Source of the DNA: Annona cherimola
Taxonomy: Eukaryota; Streptophyta; Magnoliopsida; Magnoliales; Annonaceae
Assembly: GCA_030490835.1 (NCBI GenBank)
Contig: CM059972.1
Coordinates: 15,849,764-15,913,763 of the forward strand
Direction: 5' to 3'
Length of the DNA: 64,000 bases
The notes under the pieces are model-generated. The model was not told the origin of the DNA. It worked only from the letters and a program-made list of their open reading frames with translations, and ran no database searches. Shown in pieces: positions 24,011-35,885 of the stretch (position 1 is its first letter; every line of letters begins with the position of its first letter). The position numbers were made by a program, and so were the translations under genes.

Positions 24011-24299
24011 TATAATTAGCCATTCAGCCTTCATATAAGTTTGTAGGAAGGAAGTTTCATAATTTTTTTAAAAAAAGAAGTAGGGAAGAAGTAAATTACG
24101 AAAATGCATCCACTTTCCTGTGGGGACAAGGCATGGGAACTTATGTTCTTTCACGCTAGCGAAGAGGCTTTGAAAAATCATGTTGGCTAGCAGAAAGGCG
24201 CACAACCGCAGAGCCGCCGGCAGGGTAGCAGACGTCAGTCGCCGATCGTGCAGGGCACAAGCAATCTCCGATCGTGTAGGGCACACCGGCGTAGGCTAG

Positions 24300-24620
24300 A
24301 GGAAAGCGGAGCCAGCAGAGTTGTTGTCATGGTCAGCGCAGGGCGGCAGGGATAGTGGATGAGAGGAACGGTAGATGAGAAGGCGACAACGATAGAGGAT
24401 GAGAGGAATAGCGGCGCATGGCAGCAGGGACAACCGGAAGGCAGAGTTGTTGTCGTGCTCGGCGTCGACTAGGAGAAAGACGAGCCGAATCGCTGTCGTG
24501 CTCGGCGCTGGCCAAGAGAAAGAGGCGACAAGTCGACAACGTGGCGGATCGAGACTTCGATAGAGGATGAGAGGAACAGCGGCGCAGGGCTGATCGAACT
24601 CTGGAAGGCAGAGCCGCAGA
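24300..24620. repeat. Short tandem repeats in the hAT 5' region
   Basis: The phrase gatagaggatgagaggaa occurs twice and a variant gatagtggatgagaggaa once. The phrase gcagagttgttgtc, followed by gtgctcggcg or similar, also recurs. The GC content is far above the flanks. It may be promoter or 5' UTR of the transposase; that is inference. Confidence 0.55.
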
Positions 24621-24995
24621 AAGGGGTGTAGGGTTCAGGATTTGAGATTTGGAATCGGGAATAATGGGACGAATGAGAAATTAGGAATATGGGATAAAAT
24701 ATAAAAATATTTACATTTTATGGGCATGCATCGGGTTCGGGCTCACAGAAACTCGAACTCGATAACTTTTTACATTCGGTCCGGGTTCAGGCTGAAAATC
24801 AAAGAGTTTAAACACCGAAGATCCTTAGGTTCGACACCCAAGTTGCACCCTGAGCTGCTGACGACTGGTGATCGTGCGCTTCTCACCCACCGAGCGGAAG
24901 GTTTATGGCGTACGCATGGAGACTACTTTTTGGCAGCTGCGAATGATGGGCTTTGTTTGATACTTTCTCGTCAGTGCGAAAGCTTGGAAAATTAA

Positions 24996-25274
24996 GGTGT
25001 GTTTGACAATTGATAGAAAATGTCAAGTTAAAACTTTTCAATCTAAAATTTTTCACTCTTTACAATTATCATATTTTTTAATTATTTTTTCATATTTTTC
25101 TATACAACTACCTTACTTTTCAATCATTTCTATACAACTATCTACACAATTAACCTATCTATTTTAATTTTATTTTATTTACTACTTATCATTACTCCTA
25201 TTATATTACATCATTTGACAACTTTTACTCTCCAAAATTTTTCATCAAAAGTTTTATTCTTTACCAAACGTACC
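24996..25274. mobile_element. MITE family A copy, reverse orientation
   Basis: It runs from GGTGTGTTTGAC to CCAAACGTACC, flanked by ATTAA on both sides (24991-24995 and 25275-25279). This includes a 3-bp TTA or TAA duplication. The family body is well conserved. Confidence 0.75.
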
Positions 25275-25279
25275 ATTAA

Positions 25280-26585
25280 AGTACAAGTAGCTACGTCGTT
25301 TATCCATGGCTGTTGAAGCTTTGATTTTCGGGGACGGATGGATTTTCGAAATATTTATTGGGTTGTCCACAAAATGAGGACTGATATTTTCTGACGGGTT
25401 GGATCGGCTGTCAATGCATTTCTTCATCGGGAATGAAAGAATGGATCCGCAATATTCAGTTCAGCTGATCCGTGCAATCAAGAGAAAAATCCATGGAGAT
25501 TCGCGCATGGTTATCCTAGTAGGCGGCTTCGCAACGTGTCATCTAATGTTTGGTAATGCATTCCCATTTTTTCCCAGGGTATTTCTTTCTTACATATTAT
25601 TTTCTAAATGATTTAACTGTATACTAACCTTATTTATTCTAACTTTGCCTTTATTAATTCATGTCATTTTTACTTTTAAAAAATATATCATTAGTGTAAA
25701 TTTTAAAATATTTTCTTTACTACTTTCCATTACATCTCAAAATCCCACCAAAATTCATTTCAAAATGTCCTCCCTGAAATTCATGTAAGTGTAACAAACT
25801 GAGGCCATTGATAAAGTTCCATGTATTTTTTAAAAATAATAAAAAAGATATATTATCGTGTGATTAACTAGGAGCATGGAATAAGAAGGGTCACACACGT
25901 CTAATTACAATACACATTTCAAAATTTACATTTTCATCCTCTTTAATAACCTTAAAGTTATATAGCATGTTAACGCCAACATTTGAAAAATATAATAATA
26001 CCAATAAAATTTTTTAAGATAATAATACCAAAAAGCCTAAACAGTTAGTATTTGTAATATGTAAAAGTTAGTAGAAAAGAATTCTAAAACTTCGTGGGCT
26101 TCTGATCTACCCAAACAATAAATCAATATATTCAAATGACTTTATTTTGAAGTAACATATCTTTAATATTTTTGAAAAAATTTGCTATTATTCCCTGACC
26201 TAATATTTCACAATCTAAAAATATGAAATTATTAATATAAGCATCATAAGTAGGTACAATAATTTATGATATAGTAGAATATTGAAGTCAGCTGTAAATA
26301 TTAAACACATAAGATGAATAATAGTATTGATTACATGTATAAAGGAGAAGGAAGGACATCTTTTTTTAGATGATATTCATTTATCTTCATTTACTCCAAC
26401 ACTTTTATTTATTCTTCATCTTCGTAGTAAAGTATTTATAATTTTTTTTTTTTTTGTAATTTTTACTATAAAAGTTTGCCTACTTGGACATTCTAGCTTT
26501 CATTAATTTGTATTTATTCATTGTAGTTACCGTTAGCTCTTTTTTGGTTATTTTGTCATTACCCAACCTGGTCGTAAATACCAAT
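25280..26585. other. AT-rich intergenic stretch
   Basis: No gene seen. A 70-codon ORF at 25399 lacks context. From about 25620 the DNA is AT-rich and unique-looking. Confidence 0.4.
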
Positions 26586-26740
26586 TGAGTGTCATCTCAG
26601 TGGCGCAGGCCATTGGCACCTTTGCCATGATGTCATAGGTTCAACTCCCAATGGTGAGTCTGAACACTGTTCGTGATGTAGCATTTGGTCTTCAAAAGGT
26701 CTTCAAAAAATAAAAATGGTGGGAATATTAGCTCTCCTCT
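26586..26740 (+). mobile_element. tRNA-derived SINE-like element
   Basis: It contains tcatctcagtgg (26592-26603, like a Pol III A box) and ggttcaactcc (26638-26648, a perfect B box), separated by 34 bp, the usual tRNA-like spacing. An A-rich stretch follows near 26700-26715. It is not a functional tRNA, because no cloverleaf can be drawn. I could not find a TSD. Confidence 0.5.
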
Positions 26741-27042
26741 GTAAAATAGATGAGAGCATTTTTTGGTCTCATTTCACAGAGCATTTAGGTCTCACTTATG
26801 GATAGATGGGAGCTTATAATCTCTCATAAGCTTGAGCGTAATATAAAAAAATGTAATTTGTCTACACCATGAAAAAACCGGCCGCCAGTGATGGAGGCAG
26901 AAAATCGACGCGCTCGAATGCACGGTTCGTTTCCCGATTCTGTCCCAGCAAAACGAAATCGAGAGACGAAAGAAGCACTCGCGCAGAGAGGATGAATTAC
27001 CAAAATGCCCTCGTAAACCCGATTCTTCCTTCTTCTCAGAAC

Positions 27043-27050
27043 TATATAAA
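27043..27050 (+). promoter_or_regulatory. TATA box of the ALKBH-like gene
   Basis: tatataaa preceded by aac and followed by cccggcgc. It lies 478 bp before the ATG. A C/T-rich leader (ccctctctctgccg) starts about 30 bp downstream, as expected for a plant core promoter. The 5' UTR would be about 450 nt and may contain an intron that I could not define. Confidence 0.65.
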
Positions 27051-27527
27051 CCCGGCGCTATTTTAAGACCAGATCGCCCTCTCTCTGCCGTATCCTCATC
27101 CCCACCTTCTCTGAAAAACCCTAGATCTTCTTTCAGCTCCTCTGAATTGCATAGCCCTTGCACCGGTCTTGCCGCATTTTACGATTCTACTGCCGGCTCC
27201 AACCGATTGAGATCCTAGAAATTCATCTTTAGATACATAAACTCCCTTGCAATTTGTCTTTTGCTACAAAATCACAATCTCATTCTCCTTGTAAGGAGAT
27301 TTTCTGAAGTTTTCGTATGATTTGAGTTGTTTTCCGTTATTACCGAGTTAATCATTTCCAAGTTGCTGAATTCTAGCTGTTTTAAAAATCTACTTTCTGG
27401 ATATTTTAGATAGTTGATTCGATCTGGCAAGAGCTGGATTTTTTATCTCGTTTTGGTGTCGTCGGTGACTGAGATTGGTGATCCTGGAATCGAGATAGTT
27501 GAGATATGAGATTGTAGTGGATTTTTC

Positions 27528-30500
27528 ATGGCAACGGGAAATGCGGTGATCTCTGATAAAATGCAGTTTCCAAGTGGCGGCGGCGGCTGTGGCAGTGGCA
27601 ATGGCGAGATTCATCACCCTCGACAGTGGGTCCCAGACGAGCGGGATGGCTTCATCATGTGGCTAAGGGGAGAATTCGCAGCTGCGAATGCCATTATCGA
27701 TGCTCTATGCCACCATCTGCGGTGCATTGGCGATCCTGGGGAGTATGAATTTGTTGTTGGTTGCGTGCAGCAGCGTAGGTGTAATTGGAGCCCGGTCCTG
27801 CATATGCAGCAGTACTTCTCAGTAGGAGAAGTCACTTATGCACTGCAGCAGGTGACTTGGAGGAGGCAGCAGAGGGTTTTTGATCAGCAGAAGGGCAACG
27901 AGAAGGATGTGAAGAGATCTGGGTTTGGGTATAGACATGCGCAGAAGACTGTTCTGGAGCCTCTGTCTTGCGATGTGACTTCATCTGCGACAGTTAATGG
28001 TCCAGATAAGATTATGGATAAAAGAGAACAGAGATCAGATAAAGACGAGGAGGGAAAGCAGAGGGGCGAGATAAAACTGTCAGAGGAGAAGGCTTCTGTT
28101 TCCGTGACAGACAAGGAAGGTAATGGATAGTTCAATATGGTTTTGCATGTCTTCTATTGCTGGCCGCGTGTATGGCTTATAATTACGAATTCTTATGCAA
28201 CTTGTGGGAAGAAAAGACCGATGAGGAAAGTTGCGATGTACTTGATAGTCTGTCAGGCGTTTCTGGGATCCTGCGATTCATCAATTGGGATCTACACCGA
28301 ATGTGCTGTTGCCCAGTAACTTGTCAGGCCATTTATATGAACAGAGCTACAAAAATTGTTCCAAATAGTGATAGAAGTAAACTGACAGTTTCTTTTATCG
28401 ACAAACTTCTACGGCATACCCATTAAGTGTCCTGACCAAGATTGTTAGGGCTATGATGAACGCCCGATGAATGGCCTGACAAGATTTTTGGGGCAATGAT
28501 GTTCATGCTTGAGTCATTTGCTTAGTGCTATCGGGCAATGATGTTCATGTTTGTACCCATGCATTTAGCAGGCTGGAAATTTCACTTAAATTGCTTCTTT
28601 AGGCCTTTTTCCGAGCGCACTGTTGTACTGTTTTCATCCTAGATATTTTTTATCTGAGAACAAATTGGTTAATCATTGAATTTACTTGTGAGTCAAGTTG
28701 TTTAAAGATGCTAACTTTCCTTGCGCTTTTTATGTTTTCTGAGTTGTTGAGAAGATTGATCTTTGATTCTATTAGTGTATCATGGTATTCTGTATTTCTA
28801 ATACTGAAGTTTACAAGATTGTGCTAGACAGTGTTCTGCCTGCTATTTATGGCCAGTTTAGACAAATTTATTTGAAAAATTGGAAAAAACCCCAAACCTA
28901 ACAGTGTGTGTGTGTTTTTTTTGTTGGGAGGGGGGGGATTGCCTGGATTTAATTCCATAGTAGGACTACTGCAAACCAGGGTAGTTTGTATGAAACAGTT
29001 GCTGCCTGCCCTCAGGCAAGTAACCTTTTCACCTTTCTGAAAATAATCTGACCTGTAGTTTAACCAAAGTGAACTAACCTTGCCGAATAAAGCAAATTTA
29101 TAAAATCTTTGAATTTGGGCAATTAGAAACTAGCCTGGACTCAACTCCAAATATCGAAATGTGTGTTCATATTTCTGAAAGGGAAAGCCAAAGCTAACAC
29201 ACAATTTAGAAGCCTGTCCAGCATATACAGACAGCCTTATTTCTATCCTTGAACTTTCATCTGATGACACCTCTAATAAACTCCTTAGCATTAGAGTGTA
29301 CATTTATCATTCAGTCAAACTCAAAACCAGTTCAATACTCGTTTCAATAGCATGATGTTGGATGCCCTCGATTTGCTAGTGACTAAGTGTTAAAAAAACA
29401 CATGCCTGTTCTCCATTAAAAAAAAAAAGGTTGAACTTCAATTTCATCCTCTAATCATATTGGACTCTCTATTAGTTGATGAGTTTCCGGGATGATTTTA
29501 GACTTGTCCTATGCCGTTTTGGTCTATGCTACTAATATTGGTGACTCTAGAGTCAGATTTCATATAATAATCTGGCTTGGATGCGAGAAGGGAGTTCAAC
29601 TATTCCTATATGCTGTCTGTTCAGTCCATTTTATTTATTTTTTTATATACACATGTGTGATACTAATCATACTCTCTTATGGGTTGAGGATGTTTAAAAA
29701 AATGATTTTAACTATTGGCAAACAGATTCTATCTATAGATAGCAATTCCAAATTGAGTTTATCTCATTTCGTTTGATTATGATTGCGCATGAAACTTCAT
29801 TGTATGTAGGCGGAAACAAGTATAATTTGAATCCATACCAAACGGTCTCTATAGCCTACCTATAATCCGAATAAGCTATGATATCAATTCAATTCTAAGT
29901 GGTTCCTAATAAATTTTAGTGAACATTTAAAAATAAACACGGGTGGTATGACATAAGCATTTTTCTTGCAACAGTTGAAGTAATTAGGTCCTAAATTTAC
30001 CATTGAAAACATGAACAACACTTAGGGTATGTTTGGTTGAAGGTAAAACTTTTGATGAAAAGTTTTAGAGGTAGAAGTTGTCAAATTGATAGAAAATGAT
30101 GTGATATAATAGGGGTAATGATGAGGAGTAAAGAGAATAAAGTTAAAATAGATAGGTTAGTTGTATGGGTAGTTGTGTAGAAATGATTGAAAAGTAGGGT
30201 AGTTCGTATAGAAAAATGTGAAAAAATAATTAAAAAATAGAGTAGTTATGAAGAGTGAAAAGTTTTGTGTTGAAAAGTTTTAATTGACAAGTTTTGGCCC
30301 CAAACAAACACACCCTTAATGATGGTTATTGTAGTTTCGGGTGTGGTCACTGTTGGAGTGAAAGAAAAATTCAACAACCCAAATCCTATGAAGGTATACT
30401 TTTGTAGATGCTTTTATACATGTTATAATGGAAATGAATAAGCATCCTATTTGACAATTGGAAAAGAATTATTTACAAAACCCTCTGAAACATTTATCTG

Positions 30501-33500
30501 TACCATGAAATGATGTTTGAAAACAAAATAAATTATAAATGTGATGGTCTTGATCTTATTCTTTGTTCAAATCTATCAAGTGGTTTTCAGGTCTTGATCA
30601 TGTCTAAGCATCAAATGTGCCATTAGGGCGTATGGTGCTGTTTTAACTGAAGACAGGAAAAAGGATGATTTGAAGTGTCAGTCATACACTGTACTGACTT
30701 TTTTCATAGCTGATAAAATCAATAGCAATTCCATATACAGATTGTACTGATTGCTCAAGCATTAGTGTCTACTTCACTGAGAATGTTACATATGCTTACT
30801 GAACTACTGGCTGCATTCAATGCAGGAGAAGATGGACTTCATGTAGACAGCAATCTAACGAATGCTGGAAACATACCAGCTATTGATTGTACTAATTTAG
30901 GGCCCTTGGCAATGACAGATGGTTCTACTCCTGAGTTGAAAGGTATGTCTGTGAATGTGCATAATTCTAATGCCCATTGGAATTGATTTATTAAAGATGG
31001 GCTTGGCATTGATTTCTGTTGTCACATTCCATGAAAGACTGTTCTGCTGTATGATGTCTTTTTAGACTATTTCCAAACTGATCTGAAATGCACGAGAAGC
31101 TTACCGATACTTCTGTTTTTTTTGCACTTATTAACTAATATAGATCTTTGCTGAGATGAAAATAACTCATTTGTACCAGAGGAATCTGAATTTTACACGC
31201 TCAGAAAAATTTTGGCTAGGAGCATTTTTTTTCCCTTATGGTAAAAAAATCCTTTCTGTCAAGCAAATCTCGTCCATGAAATAACTGTTATCACTCACAA
31301 TCCACCAAAAAATTTTAGTAGGCTTTCCGAAGAAAAGCATCTGACATTCGTTTTAAATTTATATCAGGGCCTTCCAAGGATGCCATTCCTAATGCTGGGG
31401 CTGACACAATTGCAGATAAAGATGAGAAGCAGAAAACTATTCCTGTCCCTAAAATTTTTGTGGGAATTGAAAATTCTGACCAGAAGATGGTAGGGTCTCG
31501 CCCTAGAGTTGTTTTCATGGTTATACTCAAGATACATTGGAATTGTTTCGTATACTGTCCTTTCCCATCTCATATTGATAAGAGCTCGAAAATAGTAATT
31601 ATTCATTTTTCCTGTATAGGTTAATGTTGTCGAAGGGCTAAAATTGTACGAGGACCTACTTGACAGCTCTGAAATTTCAAAGCTTGTTTCTCTAGCTAAT
31701 GAAATGAGAGCTGCTGGGAGGAGAGGAGAGTTTGAAGGCAAGTCTTTGAATTTTAGTTTTTATCTTTTTTTTTGTCTTGGTGGAATTATCTTTTAGGGCT
31801 GTATTCATGTTCCTATGAATTTATCTTTATCTTGGGAAAAATAATTATCTGTATTTTGAGGAACTTGGAAATATTATCACTTTAATTGTTTAAACAGAAA
31901 TGTTCAATATTTGAAGATAAATTGGAAGATAGGTTTTTCCTGGGCTGACCTGTTGTAAGCAGTGTTCATGACTCCTCGAGCGCTCTTCCCTACACCCCTT
32001 GACCATAAATTGATGATTGACTGGGAGTTTCTATTGCTTCGCATCTGTCATTCTTTTCACCTTGTGATTTATATAATATGCCATGTACAAGTGTAGTTCT
32101 AGTTGAGAGCTCTACCTATTCACCGTGATGTAAATTCTAGCTGAGAGTTCTATTCATGTACAGTAATTGATTGCAAAATTGTAAAATATGTATCTTATTT
32201 TCTCAAAATTTTTTTGTCAAATTGCTCTACTAGATTCTGATGAAAATTTAATGGAAAACAGTCTACTTATTATTCAAAATAAGAAAATATTTTGATGCAA
32301 ACAGGTTCATAATACATTAAAAACATTCCTGAAAATGCATCATTATATAATGCTAAGCGGTTATTTATTTGTATATAACTGTGTTTTAGCATATTAAGGT
32401 CTCAGTGTTATCGCCCACTTCTGAGCAATTTAGCATGAACATTATGTTCACCTGTCTACGGATACCATCCCGTGTGAGAGATTTAGTATGAGCATGATGT
32501 TCACCCATCTATAGATGCCATTCCTTGTGTAATGATTCTTTCTATTGATTCTTGTCTCATAGTTTGGTCATTCTAAAAGGAGTAGTCAATTCTGGGGCTT
32601 TTGTGTATTTGTGTGTGCATGCACACAGTGCACAAGAATCCAAGAATTTTTTTAACATTCCATTTAGTACACAAGCATCCAAGAATTTTTGTTATATTCC
32701 ATTTAATTTTTGATGCTTTTGCTTGTGAGCCATCCCTATGTGTGGGCCCATGAGGTTGCTCAAGTAGGTTTTACTAGCACTTGCAGCACATTTTGACACT
32801 AAATCCAGGAGGCACTTAACTTATAGTCCATTATGAGGAAGTTATTAGCAACCTAATTCATGCCTACACTTGCCACATGCTTGCAAAACCGTGTTTTTTG
32901 AGACCACGTATAATATTTAGGCTTAGTTCACATTGAAAATCATTGTGAAAATAATGTCTGATGTTACATTGGGCTAATTTAAAAACAAGCTATAGATTAT
33001 CTGAAGTCTGTATTGTTTGTGAATACTAAGGTTATTTGAGCAACGCCTATAAAAGAGTTATGAATTTTAGGGTTCCTTTGGTCATTTCTTTAAAAAATTT
33101 TAGTTGTCAAAGTTGTATTATAAACGATTTTGGTTTTTTTTTTTTTTTTTATCGCAAAGAATTATGAATGGTTTTCATGGTGAGTAAAAGAATTTGAGTG
33201 ATGAGATTGTGGGATTTCTTCACACCGAAGTTAGGAGATGTCTTCATTTTCTTCTTCATTAATACTCTATCGTCATTTTGTTTTCTTCTTTTTTTATTTT
33301 TTATTTTTTTGACAAAATGTTTTCTTCTGTTTTATTCTTCTAAATTACTTATAATACCCTAGGGGTGGGGTGGGCTTGTCCCATGTTGGGTGTGTGGTAT
33401 GGGTGATAGTGAGAGATGCATGGTTGAGCTACTTCATCATTGCAATTTTTTTTTTTTGGCTGGAGGGCTAATCCAAAGGTACAGAACTGTTGGGGCTATG

Positions 33501-35885
33501 TATACCAGCGGAATCCAGTGGACTCAAAGCAGATAACGCATGCACTGTGGGTTGAGGCATTACAGGTGGCATTAGAGCCATTCTGTAGTCATTAACCTTC
33601 TATTCCTTCTCCACCCCTCCTCCAACACCCATCCCCCCTTTCTTCCCACCCTCTGGTGATGGAAAGCAAGCCATTAACTTGGTCTCCACCTTCAATTTTA
33701 CCTTTTGATATATCTAAGCAAGAAGTTTGGTCAGATTCACCATGGGTCCCTCTTGGAAGAGAATACTGGGTAAGCGTGGAAGAACTCCAAATGGTGAGCC
33801 CGGAAGGAAGCCAGAGTGTCTTTAATTGTATTAACACCTAATTTGGTAACGGTCCCACTCCACAGCTATTAATGCAGAGTGGCCATTGCATAACAGTTTG
33901 GAAATCCATTTTTACGGTATGGACTACTTTTATATGTGTGGTGTCTTTGGCTCTGTTATTGCTCTTAGTGGGCTAACTTTTGATGCTCCATTATGACAGT
34001 ATTTGCGATGACTAGTTTTTTCATGTTTGCGACTCATTTAGTGTGCTTACAAAAATGCAGGTCAAACATATGTAGCTTCAAAGCGACCTACAAAAGGTCA
34101 TGGTAGAGAAATGATTCAACTAGGAGTCCCAATGGCTGATGGACCTCCTGAAGATGAACATACAACAGGGACGTCCAAAGGCAAGTTCTTTACAATTTCG
34201 GTTCTGCAATGTGCATGTCAGATATTCTTTGGAGGGCACTCGTTGCCTCACAATCTTCAGGTTATTCAATGAGGAATTACTTTCTGAAATGGAGAGGGCT
34301 ACTAGGCCAAACATCAGTTGCAAGATCTGCAGTATGTTGAAATGAAAAAAGAACTAGTCTGCTGCCCTAGATGAGGATCTTCAATTATTTGGGATCTTTC
34401 CTGTAGCCATTTCCTGTGTATTTGATTAAATGGATACTCTGGTTGACCTCTTTAGCGAAGCAGGTGCTGTCTGCCCTAGCCATTAACAAACCTGATGAGC
34501 TATGAGGTTGAATTTTCTGATAGACCCTTGGACTTTAAATCAACTTGCAGATAGGAAAGTGGAACCGATTCCTAGCTTGCTACAGGAAGCTATCAATAAA
34601 TTTCTTCATTTGCAAGCGACTACTTCAAAGCCCGATACTTGCATTATTGATTTCTTCAATGAGGTAATTATAGTATTATCTTGACTTCATTGTAGTTACT
34701 GTAAGAATTTGTTGTGATGATAATCTCATAAGTGATTTTTCCCTACTTTATCTATCCTGCAGGGGGATCATTCGCAACCTCATGCATGCCCACCATGGTT
34801 TGGTCGTCCCATCTCCATTCTCCCCTTGACAGAATGTGATGTTGTCTTTGGCAGATTCATAACAGTGGAACACCCTGGAGAATACAAAGGCTCTCTTAAG
34901 CTTTCTCTTTCTGCAGGGTATGCCTTTTTTTTACTTATTTTTATGTACTGCTATATATGATTATTCATCTTGAACATCATACCTTGTGTATTGATCCTCC
35001 TTCTAGGATGTGCATAATGTTGTGTTCTGATGATCAAAATGAGGGGGCCTTTGATCATGGCCATTTCTTCTCTAATTTCTAATCTTTCGACTTCTTCTCT
35101 GTTTCAGATCTCTGCTTGTGATGCAAGGGAAAAGCGCAGATTTTGCCAAGCATGCACTCTCCGCCCTGCGCAAGCAGCGGATCCTTGTTACCTTCACAAA
35201 GTGCCATTCAAAGAAACTGCTGCACAGCGAGAGTCCTCACCACTCCCTGGCTCCAGCAATCGCTGCATCCCCATCCTCATGGGGTGGCCTGGCCAACAGG
35301 CCCCCAAATGCTGCACGCCATCCAGCAGCAGGTCCAAAGCATTTTGCAGCCGCTCCTGCTCCTGCAACAGGAGTTTTGCCTGCCCCATCATCCATCAACC
35401 CGCACCCGCAGCAGCGGCTACCAGCTTCCAATGGCATACAGCCATTATTCATGACTGCTCCAGTGGCACCACCTGTGCCATACCCAACAACGGTGCCTGC
35501 ACTGCCTCCTCCCGCATCAGCAGCATGGCAGGTGGTTCCCCCAAGGCCCACCACGCCTCGTCTCCCATTGCCTGGAACTGGAGTGTTCCTCCCTCCACCT
35601 GGCTCAGCGGGGCATTCCTCAACCCACCGGCAAGCAGCAGGAGGAACTGAAGCAGAGATGGCGGCATGCAGATCAGAGAGTGAAACGGTGGGGATAGAGA
35701 GGTCTAGTGCTGGCGTGAGCAACACCAAGGGCAAGGCAGATGGAAAAGTGCAGAGACAGGATTGTAATGGTAGTGCTGCTAATAGTGTGGGTGGCGGAAA
35801 GGTGCCGTATAAGGAAGAGCAGCAGAACGTCAACCACAAGAAGAAGGTGGCTAGCAGCAAACCAGCAGCAGCTGCCGTTAAGTGA
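27528..35885 (+). CDS. ALKBH10: ALKBH9/ALKBH10-type AlkB-homologue dioxygenase, 8 exons, 704 aa
   Basis: Exons: 27528-28119, 30826-30942, 31368-31489, 31620-31737, 34061-34180, 34551-34663, 34763-34917, 35108-35885; every junction keeps frame. Family members ALKBH9B and ALKBH10B are Fe(II)/2-oxoglutarate m6A-RNA demethylases of the nucleus or cytoplasm. Layout: N-terminal conserved domain (about residues 15-110, [20 protein letters not shown]), acidic/basic linker, AlkB-like fold about 278-480 ([39 protein letters not shown]), then a Pro/Ala-rich low-complexity tail. The distal His461 (AKHAL) and Arg470 (KQRILV) are present. At the proximal metal site I read QPHACPP (His401-Ala402-Cys403), where active relatives have H-x-D or H-x-E, so catalysis is uncertain. 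Two introns start with GC. The start ATG opens a frame matching family N-termini. Which paralogue it is cannot be settled here. Confidence 0.88.
28120..30825 (+). other. Intron 1 of the ALKBH-like gene
   Basis: A 2.7-kb GT-AG, phase 1 intron (donor AAG|GTAATG, acceptor TGCAG). It contains the family A MITE at 30025-30315. A short direct repeat, ggcaatgatgttcatg, occurs near 28491 and 28534. ORFs inside it are chance or read-through. Confidence 0.75.
30025..30315. mobile_element. MITE family A copy in intron 1
   Basis: A 291-bp element from GGGTATGTTTGGTTG to CAAACAAACACACCC with an exact TTA duplication (30022-30024 and 30316-30318). It is the most intact forward copy in the window, which suggests a recent insertion. 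Confidence 0.88.
31738..34060 (+). other. Intron 4 of the ALKBH-like gene (GC-AG)
   Basis: A 2.3-kb intron with donor GAAG|GCAAGT and acceptor TGCAG, phase 1. It contains local tandem duplications: about 55 bp at 32425-32540 (tttagcatgaacattatg against tttagtatgagcatgatg) and about 55 bp at 32630-32710 (ccaagaattttt units). A coding-like patch at 33656-33841 (61 codons, unrecognised) may be a TE remnant. Confidence 0.75.

Larger units (their letters stand above)
20518..24853 (-). mobile_element. hAT transposon carrying a broken transposase, with 8-bp TSD
   Basis: A 4.3-kb element flanked by the 8-bp duplication GCTGCTGA (20510-20517 and 24854-24861). The left end reads cacgggtgtcactcggg and the right end cccaagttgcaccctga, both diverged from the TAGGGGTGCAACT TIR of the 1.4-kb copies at 2669 and 43348. 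The left subterminal sequence (ctcgggctcatgaaac, cctaaccctaattctat) is nearly the same as the right end of copy 1. It encodes a hAT transposase on the minus strand at about 23512-21330. A GC-rich 5' region (24090-24650) upstream of that gene holds short tandem repeats around gatagaggatgagagga. Confidence 0.85.
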
